Source: Nostoc sp. GT001
GTDB taxonomy: Bacteria > Cyanobacteriota > Cyanobacteriia > Cyanobacteriales > Nostocaceae
Direction: 5' to 3'
Assembly: GCF_030382115.1 (NCBI RefSeq)
Contig: NZ_JAUDRJ010000003.1
Span: 5,915,557 to 5,979,556 of the forward strand
DNA length: 64,000 nucleotides
This document shows, piece by piece, positions 46,651 to 57,100 of the stretch (position 1 is its first letter; every line of letters starts with the position of its first letter). The position numbers and the translations under genes were made by a program. A model generated the notes under the pieces. The model made no database searches. It was not told where the DNA came from and saw nothing but the letters and a program-made list of their open reading frames with translations.

Positions 46651-49600
46651 ATATGCAAGCATCCGATAACCAAGATCCTAATGATGGTATTGCCATTATT
46701 GGCATGGTAGGAAGATTTCCTGGGGCTGGAAATGTTGATGAGTTTTGGCGCAATCTGTGTGACGGATTAGAATCAACGACTTTCTTTCAAGATGACGAAC
46801 TAGACCCTAGTATTGATCCGAACCTTTGTAAAGATCCTAGCTACGTGAAAGCTAGAGGAATTATTTCTGGGGGAGAAACTTTTGATGCTGCCTTCTTTGG
46901 CATTAATCCACTGGAAGCTGTGGTTATGGACCCACAAGCCAGAGTTTTTCTAGAGTTGGTTTATGAAGCTCTAGAAAATGCTGGTTATGAATCAGAATCT
47001 TTCGAGGGTTTGATTGGTTTATACGCTGGTTGCGGTCAAAATACTTATTTTGCTAGCCACATTTCTGGACGTATGGAAATTGTCGATCGCATCGGCGAGT
47101 TCCAGACGATGCTAGCCAATGAAAAAGACTTTTTGACTACCCGTGCTGCTTACAAACTCAACCTCAAAGGCCCAGCCGTCAGCGTCAATACAGCCTGTTC
47201 CACTTCTTTGGTAGCAGTCATTCAGGCTTGCCAAGCCTTAACCAGCTATCAGTGCGATTTGGCTTTGTCCGGTGGTGTATCTATGACTACACCTCAAAAC
47301 AGCGGTTATATGGCTCAAGAAGGCAGTATGCTCTCTGGAGATGGGCATTGCCGTCCCTTTGATGCCAGCGCTCAGGGCACAATGTTCAATAGTGGTGCAG
47401 GAGTAGTTGTCCTCAAACGTTTAGAAGATGCACTCAATGATGGCGATCGCATCTATGCTGTAATTCGAGGTTCTGGTATCAATAATGACGGGGCTGATAA
47501 AGTAAGCTTTACTGCTCCTAGCGTAGACGGACAAGCAGAAGCCGTTGCAATGGCCCAAGCTTATGCCAACTTTCACCCAGAAACCATCTCTTATATTGAA
47601 GCTCACGGTACAGCTACACCTTTAGGCGACCCCATTGAAATTGAAGCGCTGACGCAAGCATTCCGAGTACATACAGATGCTAAACAATTTTGTGCGATCG
47701 GTTCTCTTAAAAGCAATGTCGGACATTTAGTTGCGGCGGCTGGAGTCGCAGGTTTAATTAAAACCGCTCTCGCCCTGCATTATAAAAAGATTCCACCTAG
47801 TTTAAATTTTGAGGCTCCCAACCCCAAAATTGACTTTGCCAACAGCCCCTTCTATGTAAATACCAAACTAGCTGAATGGTCAGAAGGTGAAACTCCGCGA
47901 CGAGCCGGTGTAAGTTCTTTTGGTGTCGGTGGGACTAATGCTCATATTGTGCTAGAAGAAGCGCCACAAATCCAAAGTTCAGGATCTTCGCGCCCACAGC
48001 AGCTATTGTTGCTCTCGGCAAAAACTAGTCAAGCTTTAGAGGCTGCAACAGCGAATTTACACCAACATTTGCAGTATAATCCCAAAATTAACTTAGCTGA
48101 TGTAGCTTATACTTTACAGCGAGGGCGTAAAGCCTTCAACTACCGACGCAGTATAGTTTGTCACGACATCACAGATGCGATCGCAGCGCTGCAATCTTTA
48201 GATCCAAATCAAGTAAATACCCGGCATACAGAAATCCGCAATCCAGCCGTTGTCTTCATGTTCCCCGGACAAGGATCGCAATATGTAGACATGGGACTGA
48301 ATCTCTACAACCGCGAACCTGTGTTTCAGGAAGTGGTAGATAAATGTGCTGAAATCCTTAAACCTTTGTTGGGTAGGGATTTACGAGAAATCATGTATCC
48401 AGCACCGAGCGATTGCGAAACTGCGGCTATCTCTCTGCGGCAAACCTGCTTTACTCAACCAGCATTATTTGTCATTGAATATGCTTTAGCGCAACTGTGG
48501 CAAAGTTGGGGAGTCAAGCCCCAAGCCATGATTGGTCACAGCATTGGTGAATTTGTTGCTGCTTGTATAGCGGGTGTATTCACCTTAGAAGATGCGCTGA
48601 TGTTGGTTGCAAATCGCGGTCGCTTCATGTGGGAGTTACCAGAAGGGGCGATGCTCTCGGTGCGCCTTCCAGCCAAACAGATAGAGCCACGATTGAGTGC
48701 AGAATTAGCGATCGCAGCAATTAACGGCCCTTCCCTGTGTGTAGTTTCTGGCCCCACAGAGGCGATCGCGGCTCTACAAAAACAATTAGAAAGCGAAGAA
48801 GTTGTCTGTCGCCATTTACACACTTCCCACGCTTTCCACTCCCCAATGATGGATAGCATCATAGCCCCCTTTGCTGAGGTAGTTGGAAAGGTTAAATTAT
48901 CGCCACCCCAAATTCCCTTTGTATCCACAGTTACCGCCGACTGGATTACAGCCCAACAAGCAACTGATCCGATGTATTGGGCTACACATCTGCGTCAGAC
49001 TGTGCGATTTGCGGAGGGCGTACAAACTCTATGGCAGCAACCGGAGCGCGTACTGTTAGAAGTGGGGCCACGAATCACAACTACGACCTTAGCCCGCCAA
49101 CAAGCAAAAGATATTAAACAACAGATAGCCATTCCTTCTCTAAGTGATAATGCTGAGAACGAAGCTGAATGGACAGCATTACTCAAGGCAGTAGGACAAC
49201 TGTGGCTAGCAGGAGTATCTATTGACTGGAGCAACTTCTATCAAAGGGAAACGCGACAACGAATTCCTCTACCTACCTATCCCTTTGAGCGCCAACGCTT
49301 CTGGATTGATCCTCCACCTCATCCCAATCGTGCAGCAACTTCCAAACTTTTAAATCCTCATTTATTAGAAAAGACCCAAACTATGACAACATACCCTCAG
49401 CAAAAGCTTATTCCTCTGCTCAAAGAAGTTATCGAAGAAACATCAGGATTGGAAATTGCTAGTGTTGACGACTCGACAACATTTTTAGAAATGGGATTAG
49501 ATTCCTTATCTCTAACGCAAGTCGGGTTAGCTTTGAAGAAAAAATTTAAAGTCAAAGTAACACTTAGGCAGTTACTAGAAATTTGCCCGAACTTAGTAAC

Positions 49601-51578
49601 GTTGGCTGACTTGATCAATCAAGCCTTGTCTCCCGAAACTTTATCTGCACTAGGATTAATAGAAACCGTTGCAGACCCAATTCCAGAAGCACCATTGCCA
49701 GAACCTCCACCTGCAACCACATCACCCACTTTGGTAGTGCATGAAGTTCATACAAATGGATCAAATGGATTTGCACCTCAGATTTCCCTGCAACCTGCTG
49801 CATCTAGTAACGTCCTAGAAAGTGTGATTAATCAGCAGCTACAAATTATGAGCCAGCAATTGGCGCTATTGGGTAATAGCAGTCAATCTTTAACAGTCCC
49901 AGTTGTACCTGCGGCGACATCTCAAAATAATGGTGTCAAGCCACAAAACGCTGTATCTATCCCCCCAACCCAAACCAGCAAAGAATCAGCATCAGTAGAA
50001 ACAGAGTCAAATGGTGCTAAAAAGGCATTTGGTGCGGCGGCTCGAATTGAAAAGACCCAGACTAAAACTTTGACAGCCCAACAACGCACTCATCTAGACA
50101 AAATTATCCAAAGATATACAAAACGGACTCAAAAATCCAAAGAATATACTCAAACTCATCGCCCTTATTTGGCAGATCCAAGAACTGTTTCCGGGTTTAA
50201 CCCGACGATGAAAGAGATGGTTTATCCCATCGTGGTGTCTCGTTCATCTGGTTCTAAACTTTGGGATGTTGATGGCAATGAATATGTCGATTTAAGCAAT
50301 GGCTTTGGCTTGAATTTGTTTGGTTGGTCGCCACCTTTCATTACCGAAGCAATTGAAGCACAACTCAAACTCGGCATGGAAATTGGCCCGCAAACTCCCT
50401 TGGTTGGAGAAGTGGCGAAGCTGATGTGTGAGTTGACCAACTTTGACCGAGCAGCCTTTTGCAACACAGGTTCGGAAGCGGTGTTAGGAGCGATGCGGAT
50501 GGCACGCACCATCACAGGGCGTAACTTAATCGCTATATTTTCTGGAGCTTATCACGGTATTTTGGATGAAGTAATTGTTCGGGGTACAAAAAAACTCCGG
50601 TCAATTCCAGCTGCTCCTGGTATCCCACCCGAAATGGTAGAGAACATTTTGGTGGTAGATTACGATTCGCCTGAGTCTCTAGAAATCCTCAGAAGTCGGG
50701 CTGATGAGTTAGCAGCAGTGATGGTGGAATCCGTGCAAAGCCGTCGCCCTGAATACCAGCCCAAAGAATTCCTCCAGCAATTGCGTGATTTCACCGAAGA
50801 AGCTGGGATTGCCCTAATTTTTGATGAAATCGTTACCGGATTTAGAATTCATCCAGGTGGCGCTCAAGCACATTTCGGTATCAAGGCGGACATAGCAACC
50901 TACGGCAAGATTGTGGGCGGTGGGCTACCAATTGGAGTCATTGCTGGCAAATCACAATATATGGATGCTTTGGACGGTGGATTTTGGCAGTTTGGCGATG
51001 ACTCCGTTCCAGAAGTAGGCGTGACTTACTTTGCTGGCACATTCGTCCGCCATCCTCTCGCACTAGCAGCCGCCAAAGCAGTACTTCAGCATTTAAAACA
51101 GAGTGGCCCCAGCTTGCAGCAAAATCTTAATGCCAGAACCGATAAGTTTGTAGCGGAACTTATGGGCTATTTCCAGCAAGTTCAAGCACCGTTCACAGCC
51201 TATAATTTCGGCTCCTTGTTCATGGTGAAATCTGCACCAGAGTTCGCCTACGGAGATTTACTATTTTACTTGCTGCGGGATAAGGGAGTGCATACTTGGG
51301 ATCACCGTCCTTGCTTCTTGACAACAGCCCATTCCGAAGCTGATCTGGCTTTTGTAATGGCAGCTTTTAAAGAAAGTATTGCTGAAATGCAGTCTGCTGG
51401 CTTCTTGTCTGCACCGCCAAAAGAAGTAACAAACTGCGAAGTTACCAATAACAGCCTACGCAATCGTCCTCCGCAACCTAATGCCAAATTAGGACGAGAT
51501 CCCCAAGGGAACCCCGCCTGGTATATCCCCGATATCGAGCGTCCTGGGAAATATTTACAAGTCGCAAGTGTTTTCTGA
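46644..51578 (+). CDS. Type I PKS with aminotransferase: KS-AT-ACP-AMT
   Basis: 1644 residues. KS (about 14-440): Cys in TACSTS (about 186), His in EAHGTATPLGDP (about 322) and NVGH (about 360). AT (about 535-830): GQGSQY, GHSIGEF, and HAFHSPMM, the malonyl-type signature. ACP (about 925-995): serine in EMGLDSLSL. A Pro/Thr/Ser-rich linker follows, then a class III PLP aminotransferase of the glutamate-semialdehyde type (about 1180-1560): NTGSEAVLGAMRMAR, FSGAYHGILDE, IFDEIVTGFR, and the Schiff-base lysine in TYGKIVGGG (about 1421). No ketoreductase is present. Therefore the beta-keto thioester made by KS is expected to be transaminated, giving a beta-amino group, as in mycosubtilin- or puwainaphycin-type lines. 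Here the starter is an amino acid, so a beta,gamma-diamino acyl chain is predicted. C-terminal residues about 1590-1644 probably mediate docking to the next protein. Confidence 0.92.
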   Translation: MVNMQASDNQDPNDGIAIIGMVGRFPGAGNVDEFWRNLCDGLESTTFFQDDELDPSIDPNLCKDPSYVKARGIISGGETFDAAFFGINPLEAVVMDPQARVFLELVYEALENAGYESESFEGLIGLYAGCGQNTYFASHISGRMEIVDRIGEFQTMLANEKDFLTTRAAYKLNLKGPAVSVNTACSTSLVAVIQACQALTSYQCDLALSGGVSMTTPQNSGYMAQEGSMLSGDGHCRPFDASAQGTMFNSGAGVVVLKRLEDALNDGDRIYAVIRGSGINNDGADKVSFTAPSVDGQAEAVAMAQAYANFHPETISYIEAHGTATPLGDPIEIEALTQAFRVHTDAKQFCAIGSLKSNVGHLVAAAGVAGLIKTALALHYKKIPPSLNFEAPNPKIDFANSPFYVNTKLAEWSEGETPRRAGVSSFGVGGTNAHIVLEEAPQIQSSGSSRPQQLLLLSAKTSQALEAATANLHQHLQYNPKINLADVAYTLQRGRKAFNYRRSIVCHDITDAIAALQSLDPNQVNTRHTEIRNPAVVFMFPGQGSQYVDMGLNLYNREPVFQEVVDKCAEILKPLLGRDLREIMYPAPSDCETAAISLRQTCFTQPALFVIEYALAQLWQSWGVKPQAMIGHSIGEFVAACIAGVFTLEDALMLVANRGRFMWELPEGAMLSVRLPAKQIEPRLSAELAIAAINGPSLCVVSGPTEAIAALQKQLESEEVVCRHLHTSHAFHSPMMDSIIAPFAEVVGKVKLSPPQIPFVSTVTADWITAQQATDPMYWATHLRQTVRFAEGVQTLWQQPERVLLEVGPRITTTTLARQQAKDIKQQIAIPSLSDNAENEAEWTALLKAVGQLWLAGVSIDWSNFYQRETRQRIPLPTYPFERQRFWIDPPPHPNRAATSKLLNPHLLEKTQTMTTYPQQKLIPLLKEVIEETSGLEIASVDDSTTFLEMGLDSLSLTQVGLALKKKFKVKVTLRQLLEICPNLVTLADLINQALSPETLSALGLIETVADPIPEAPLPEPPPATTSPTLVVHEVHTNGSNGFAPQISLQPAASSNVLESVINQQLQIMSQQLALLGNSSQSLTVPVVPAATSQNNGVKPQNAVSIPPTQTSKESASVETESNGAKKAFGAAARIEKTQTKTLTAQQRTHLDKIIQRYTKRTQKSKEYTQTHRPYLADPRTVSGFNPTMKEMVYPIVVSRSSGSKLWDVDGNEYVDLSNGFGLNLFGWSPPFITEAIEAQLKLGMEIGPQTPLVGEVAKLMCELTNFDRAAFCNTGSEAVLGAMRMARTITGRNLIAIFSGAYHGILDEVIVRGTKKLRSIPAAPGIPPEMVENILVVDYDSPESLEILRSRADELAAVMVESVQSRRPEYQPKEFLQQLRDFTEEAGIALIFDEIVTGFRIHPGGAQAHFGIKADIATYGKIVGGGLPIGVIAGKSQYMDALDGGFWQFGDDSVPEVGVTYFAGTFVRHPLALAAAKAVLQHLKQSGPSLQQNLNARTDKFVAELMGYFQQVQAPFTAYNFGSLFMVKSAPEFAYGDLLFYLLRDKGVHTWDHRPCFLTTAHSEADLAFVMAAFKESIAEMQSAGFLSAPPKEVTNCEVTNNSLRNRPPQPNAKLGRDPQGNPAWYIPDIERPGKYLQVASVF

Positions 51579-51665
51579 AGTGCTTTAAAAAATCGAGTGT
51601 ATAGAAAGTGTAGTGAGCTTCAGTAATTTTTGCAAATAGTAAATACTCATCCATCCAGGTTTTGT

Positions 51666-52664
51666 ATGTCAGTTGATAATCTACTTGAACCGAATTCTAT
51701 TAAGTGCGATCCGAAGCTTCCTGAACAAATCATTGAAACTGATGTTTCAAACTTTCGGGAAAACTTCAACTCTTCTCACTTCATGTTTTCGCACAACCTT
51801 GCAGGACATCCTTTATTTGAGATCCCCCGCTTAGTTGAGCTTGCAAATACCATGCTAAGTCAGGGAAGAACAAATAAAATCCAGTCTTATATCAGCAAAG
51901 TTCCTGTTGAGCAAAAGTGGAATCAGCGACCTGGAATCAAGCACATTAACGAGGCGATCGCACATATTGGTGAATCGGATTCTTGGGTCATGCTTGAAGA
52001 TGTTCAAGCAGACCCAGAATATGCTGCCCTGGTCAACCAGATTATAACTGAACTCGAAACTCTTACAGGTAAACCCCTTCGTAAGCAGATGACGTGGCTA
52101 GGTGCTTACATCTTTATTGGTTCCCCAAATTCTATTACACCTTACCATATCGATAGTGAGTTGAATTTCCTGTTTCAAATTCAGGGCGAGAAAGATATGA
52201 GCCTCTTCAATCAAAGCGATCGTTCTGTACTGAGCGAAGAGGAAATTGAAAAATTTTATGTAGGCGACCTGAATGTAGCAAATTATAAAGAGGAGAATCA
52301 GAGTAAAGCGACTGTTTACCATTTGCAACCAGGTAAGGGACTCCATCATCCGATACTGGCACCCCATTGGGCTAAAAATAGTAATAATGTTTCTGTAGCT
52401 TTGAGTATCCTCTTTTATCTGCGACCTTACGATCTCAAAGCCAGAATATATCAAGTCAACAGTTACTTACGCAGACTGGGATTAAAACCCACTTCACCAG
52501 ATAAATCTGCTTTGAAAGATCGGCTCAAAATTTTTGCTCTGGGTCTTTTATCGGATCGCCGACCGAAAAGTAAATTTATGATCCTGCGCTCTGGTGTATT
52601 AAAACTAAAATCTATTGAAGGAAAGTTAAAGCAATTTATCAACAAGATTGTGAAAAAAATCTAA
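51666..52664 (+). CDS. JmjC/cupin-like 2-oxoglutarate Fe(II) oxygenase candidate
   Basis: 332 residues from ATG 51666 (AGG 6 bp upstream; an in-frame TTG lies 12 codons earlier). The jelly-roll iron site is visible as the HxD in TPYHIDSELNFLFQIQGEKD (about 160-180) and a distal histidine in GKGLHHPILAPHWAKN (about 235-250). It matches cupin-like/JmjC-type enzymes that hydroxylate amino-acid residues. In this position, between the PKS and the second NRPS, it probably hydroxylates a carrier-bound intermediate or the released peptide. The basic C-terminus (KLKQFINKIVKKI) is unusual and might be a membrane or protein contact. The exact substrate is unknown. Confidence 0.75.
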   Translation: MSVDNLLEPNSIKCDPKLPEQIIETDVSNFRENFNSSHFMFSHNLAGHPLFEIPRLVELANTMLSQGRTNKIQSYISKVPVEQKWNQRPGIKHINEAIAHIGESDSWVMLEDVQADPEYAALVNQIITELETLTGKPLRKQMTWLGAYIFIGSPNSITPYHIDSELNFLFQIQGEKDMSLFNQSDRSVLSEEEIEKFYVGDLNVANYKEENQSKATVYHLQPGKGLHHPILAPHWAKNSNNVSVALSILFYLRPYDLKARIYQVNSYLRRLGLKPTSPDKSALKDRLKIFALGLLSDRRPKSKFMILRSGVLKLKSIEGKLKQFINKIVKKI

Positions 52665-52714
52665 TTTTTCTTAAATGACTAATTATTAATTAGCCTGAAT
52701 ACTGAATCGGTGTT

Positions 52715-52879
52715 CTATAGCAATTCTAAATCATTTGTGAAATCTTTTCTTTTAGGCACTTCGCGAAGCTTATTTTTATACAAGATAAGTACTTATTACA
52801 TCCTTCATGCCGCCGACATAAATCAACTACGCGTCTAGTTTTAAAAATAGTTTTTACAATTTAAATAGGATTGCTATAG
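52715..52879. repeat. MITE candidate between the oxygenase and acyltransferase genes
   Basis: CTATAGCAATTCTA (from 52715) is mirrored by TAGGATTGCTATAG (to 52879), and similarity continues inward imperfectly for about 35 bp. The interior has no coding content and includes a short palindrome (CTTCGCGAAG). Elements beginning CTATAGCAAT are, to my recollection, dispersed in Nostoc genomes. It separates the oxygenase from the acyltransferase in an otherwise tight cluster. Confidence 0.65.
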
Positions 52880-52904
52880 ATATAAACTAAAACTAAAAAT
52901 ATCA

Positions 52905-54047
52905 ATGTATAAACACATCAAATCGCTCACTTCTTTACGCGGTATTGCAGCCTTGGTTGTTGTTGTACACCATTTTTCTTACTACGGTTTACCGAAAACA
53001 GGTTCAACTTTGTCAGCCTATACTAATTTTTTTCAGAATGGATATTTATGGGTTGATTTTTTCTTTATTCTGAGTGGTTTTATTATGACCCATGTTTATG
53101 CCAATACTTTTTGTTTAAAAGTCAGTTTAAAGAACTATCGTTCATATTTATTCTCGCGTTTTGCAAGAATTTATCCTCTGCATATATTTATTATTTTTCT
53201 ATTTGTTGGATTAGAGGTTGTAAAATTATTTTTTCTAAGCACTTCTGCTTTTACTGGTAAATTTAACTTAACGGCTCTTTTTTCCAATATTTTTCTTCTC
53301 CAAGCATTTGACCTAAAGTGCCTACCTTTATTATGGTGTAATACCTATTGGAATGAGCCAGCTTGGTCAATAAGTGTAGAGTTTTTCATTTACTGTATAT
53401 TTCCATTGTTATTATTACTCTTATTAAAAAATAATTTTAAAACCGATTTAATAATTTATATTTATACTCTCTTTTTTATATTACTACTAATCACTTTTAC
53501 CCGTGGAAATTTAGATACGATTATTGGTATACCTTCGATAGCTAGATGTGGGCTAGAATGCATCCTTGGTGTTATAACCTATAAAATTTATCATAGAGGT
53601 AATTATCAAAAGTATTTTAATCTTAATTTTCTAGCAATTATAGCTATAACTTGGATAATTTTGATTATGCATTATTACTGGCATAATTTTCGTAACATTC
53701 ATGATTGGCTAATTTTACCAGCTTTCTCTCTACTGATTTTATCTGTATCTATCAACAACAAAAGTCTAATATCAAAGTTTCTCAATTCACAGTTAATGCT
53801 ATATGTCGGGACTATATCTTACTCAATTTATATGGTTCATTGGTTTGTTCAAGAATTGTTAAAATTTTTCTGGTTTTATAAATTTCACAATGTTTTTGGC
53901 AAAGAATTCACAGAATATCAATCGTTGACATCTTTAGGAGTATTTCTTATGATTGTCTTATTGGCTGCATCATTGACATATAGATTTGTAGAAGTCCCCG
54001 CACGTAATTATTTAAAGTCTACAATCTTGGCTAAACAATGTATTTAA
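52905..54047 (+). CDS. Acyltransferase-3 family membrane protein (OafA-like)
   Basis: A 380-residue integral membrane acyltransferase of the OafA/YrhL type with about ten hydrophobic helices. Hallmarks are the N-terminal LTSLRGIAALVVVVHHF with the catalytic His pair region (about 10-26), WVDFFFILSGFIMTHVY (about 50-66), SRFARIYPLHIF and EPAWSISVEFFIYC (about 150-165). These enzymes move acyl groups across the membrane onto sugars, lipids or peptides. It is AT-rich, has no HIP1 site and follows a MITE, so it may be a later insertion rather than a core tailoring gene. If it belongs to the cluster, O- or N-acylation of the product is the likely role. Confidence 0.85.
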   Translation: MYKHIKSLTSLRGIAALVVVVHHFSYYGLPKTGSTLSAYTNFFQNGYLWVDFFFILSGFIMTHVYANTFCLKVSLKNYRSYLFSRFARIYPLHIFIIFLFVGLEVVKLFFLSTSAFTGKFNLTALFSNIFLLQAFDLKCLPLLWCNTYWNEPAWSISVEFFIYCIFPLLLLLLLKNNFKTDLIIYIYTLFFILLLITFTRGNLDTIIGIPSIARCGLECILGVITYKIYHRGNYQKYFNLNFLAIIAITWIILIMHYYWHNFRNIHDWLILPAFSLLILSVSINNKSLISKFLNSQLMLYVGTISYSIYMVHWFVQELLKFFWFYKFHNVFGKEFTEYQSLTSLGVFLMIVLLAASLTYRFVEVPARNYLKSTILAKQCI

Positions 54048-54119
54048 AGTCAGTAATTTAACAAAGAAAAAGATTGAAATTTATCCACATTCAATAAACT
54101 GAGAAAATAATAGAGTTTT

Positions 54120-57100
54120 ATGACCTTATCACCTGTAGATTACCAATCGACATTAACTGCGGTTGATTTTGATCCATTTGCAGATGGAGAATTACTTCTA
54201 ACCGCCCCCGCTACAGAATCACAAAAAGAAATTTGGGCTTCTGTGCAAATGGGCGATGCTGCTAATTGTGCTTATAATGAGTCTCAATCTCTGCGACTAA
54301 AAGGCGAACTAGATGTCAAACTTTTCCAATCTGCGGTGGAAAAGTTAGTACAACGTCATGAAGCACTACGGACAACTTTTAGTACCGATGGCAATACACT
54401 CTGCATTGTTGCTTCTCGGCAAATTGAAATTCCGATTATTGAACTGTCTAACTTAAAACCACAACAAAAACAGGAAAAATTAGCTAGTATCTTGCGACAA
54501 GAGGTAGAGCAACCTTTTGATTTGGAACATGGCCCTCTATTTCGGGCAAAAATTGTCAAATTGCAGCCGCAAGAGCATCTAGTTACTTTGACAGCCCATC
54601 ATATTATTTGTGATGGTTGGTCTTGGGCAGTGCTGATGCCAGATTTGGGTAAACTTTATTCTGGCTTGCAACAGGGTATTGTTCCTGAATTAGAAGAACC
54701 AGACGACTTAAGTGAATATGCGATTTTGCAGGAAGAAGAGGCGGATAGTCCAGAAGCGATCGCCACAGAACAATACTGGTTACAACAATTCGCTGACTCT
54801 GTACCTGTACTGGATTTCCCTAGCGATCGCCCTCGTCCCCCACTCAGAACCTTTAACGCCGCCCGCGAAGATTGGCATTTAAATCCCGAATTAGTTGCCA
54901 ACCTGAAACAACTAGGAACAAAACTCGGTTGTAGCTTTATGACTACGATCCTCGGAGGATTCGAGGTCTGGCTGCACCGACTAACAGGACAAAACGATTT
55001 AGTTGTAGGTATTCCAGCCGCCGGACAAGCTGCTTTAGGACAATATAATCTCGTAGGTCACTGTGTTAATTTACTACCATTGCGTAGCCAGATTAATGGC
55101 GAAAAATCTTTCAGCGACTACTTGCAAACGCGGCGTTCGGCTGTCTTAGATGCTTATGACCATCAACAATTTACCTTTGGCAGTCTGGTCAAAAAATTAG
55201 TATTGCCACGGGATTCCAGCCGTATTCCCTTAGTACCAATTATATTTAATGTCGATCAAGCCTTAGATAGCGATCGACTTCCCTTTATCGATTTAGAGGT
55301 AGAATTTTTCTCCAATCCCCGCGCATTCGAGAATTTTGAACTGTTTATCAATGCTACGGAATCGCATGGTGAACTTATTCTGGAATGCCAGTACAACACT
55401 AATTTATTTGACGCTGATACTATCCGCCGCCGGATGGCAGAGTTTGAAACTTTGTTATTGGGCATAGTTGCTAACCCTAATCAAATTATTGCTAAATTGC
55501 CAATTTTGCCAGCAGTCGAGCAACAGTTATTAGCAACATGGAACAATACTCAAACAGCTTATCCCCAAGATATCTGCATTCACCAGCTGTTTGAAACTCA
55601 AGTGGAGAAGACTCCAGATGCGATCGCTGTAGTTTTTGAAGATCGGCAAATTAGTTACCGCGAACTGAATCAGCGAGCCAATCAACTAGCCCATTATCTC
55701 CAAAGCTTAGGAGTCGGGCCAGAAGTTCTGGTTGGTCTGTGTGTTGAGCGCAGTTTGGAAATGGTTGTAGGAGTTTTAGGCATTCTCAAAGCCGGAGGAG
55801 CCTACGTACCATTAGATTATGCTTATCCTGAAGAACGTTTAGCTTTCATGCTGCAAGATGCTCAGGTATCAGTGCTACTAACGCAAGAGAAGCTAAAGTC
55901 GGGGCTACCCAATCATCAAGCAAAGATTGTTTGCCTTGATAGCAACTGGCAATCCACAGATTACGGGTTAGATAACCCAACACCTAACGTCACTGCTAAT
56001 AACTTAGCCTACGTCATCTATACATCTGGCTCGACAGGTCAACCGAAAGGCGTTCAAATTCAACATCAAAGTGCTGTTAATCTGCTGAATGCGATCGCTA
56101 AAGAACCCGGTTTAACCGCTGAGGATACTCTCCTCTCTGTTACTAGCCTATCCTTTGATATTGCCGTTTCAGAAATTTTTCTACCTCTATCTGTAGGCGC
56201 GAAGTTGGTATTGGTAAGCCGTGAAGTTGCGGCTGATGGTACTCAACTGTTAAAAGCCCTAACCACCTCCGGGGCAACCTTTATGCAACCGACACCAGTT
56301 ACTTGGCGGTTATTACTAGCAGCCGGATGGCAAAGTAGTCCTCAACTCAAGATGATTTCCACAGGTGAAGCCTTACCTAGAGACCTCGCAAATCAATTAT
56401 TACCGAAGGGAGCTTGTCTTTGGAACCTCTACGGCCCTACAGAAACAACGATTTGGTCAACAGGCTACAAGGTGACAACGGCAAATAAACCAATAGGCAT
56501 TGGTTGTCCTCTAGCTAATACGCAAATCTACATCTTAGACTCCCATTTACAACCCGTTCCCATTGGTATATCAGGTGAGTTGTATATTGGTGGCGAAGGG
56601 CTAGCAAGGGGATATCTAAATCGTCCCGAACTGACTGCTGAAAGATTTATTTCTAATCCCTTCAGTTCAAACCCTGAATCGCGTTTATACAAAACTGGGG
56701 ATTTGGCTCGTTATTTACCAGATGGACATATTGAATACTTAGGTCGTATCGACTATCAGGTAAAAGTGCGTGGTTTCCGCATAGAATTGGGTGAAATTGA
56801 AACCGCACTCCTACAACATCCAGGAGTAAAAGAAGCTGTTGTAATTGTTCGAGAAGACATTCCTAATGAGACTAGTTTAGTCGGTTATATTGTTGCCGAA
56901 ACTGGTCAAGATAGCTTGGAAGTGATTTCGCAATTGCGTCGATTCTTGAAACAACAGCTTCCTGACTTTATGGTGCCAACAATCTTTATGGCACTAGAAG
57001 CGATGCCGTTAACCCCCAATGGCAAAGTCGATCGCAAGGCATTGCCAAAGCCTGATGCTTCCCGCCCGGAACTGGAGGCAAATTATGTAGCGCCCCGCAC

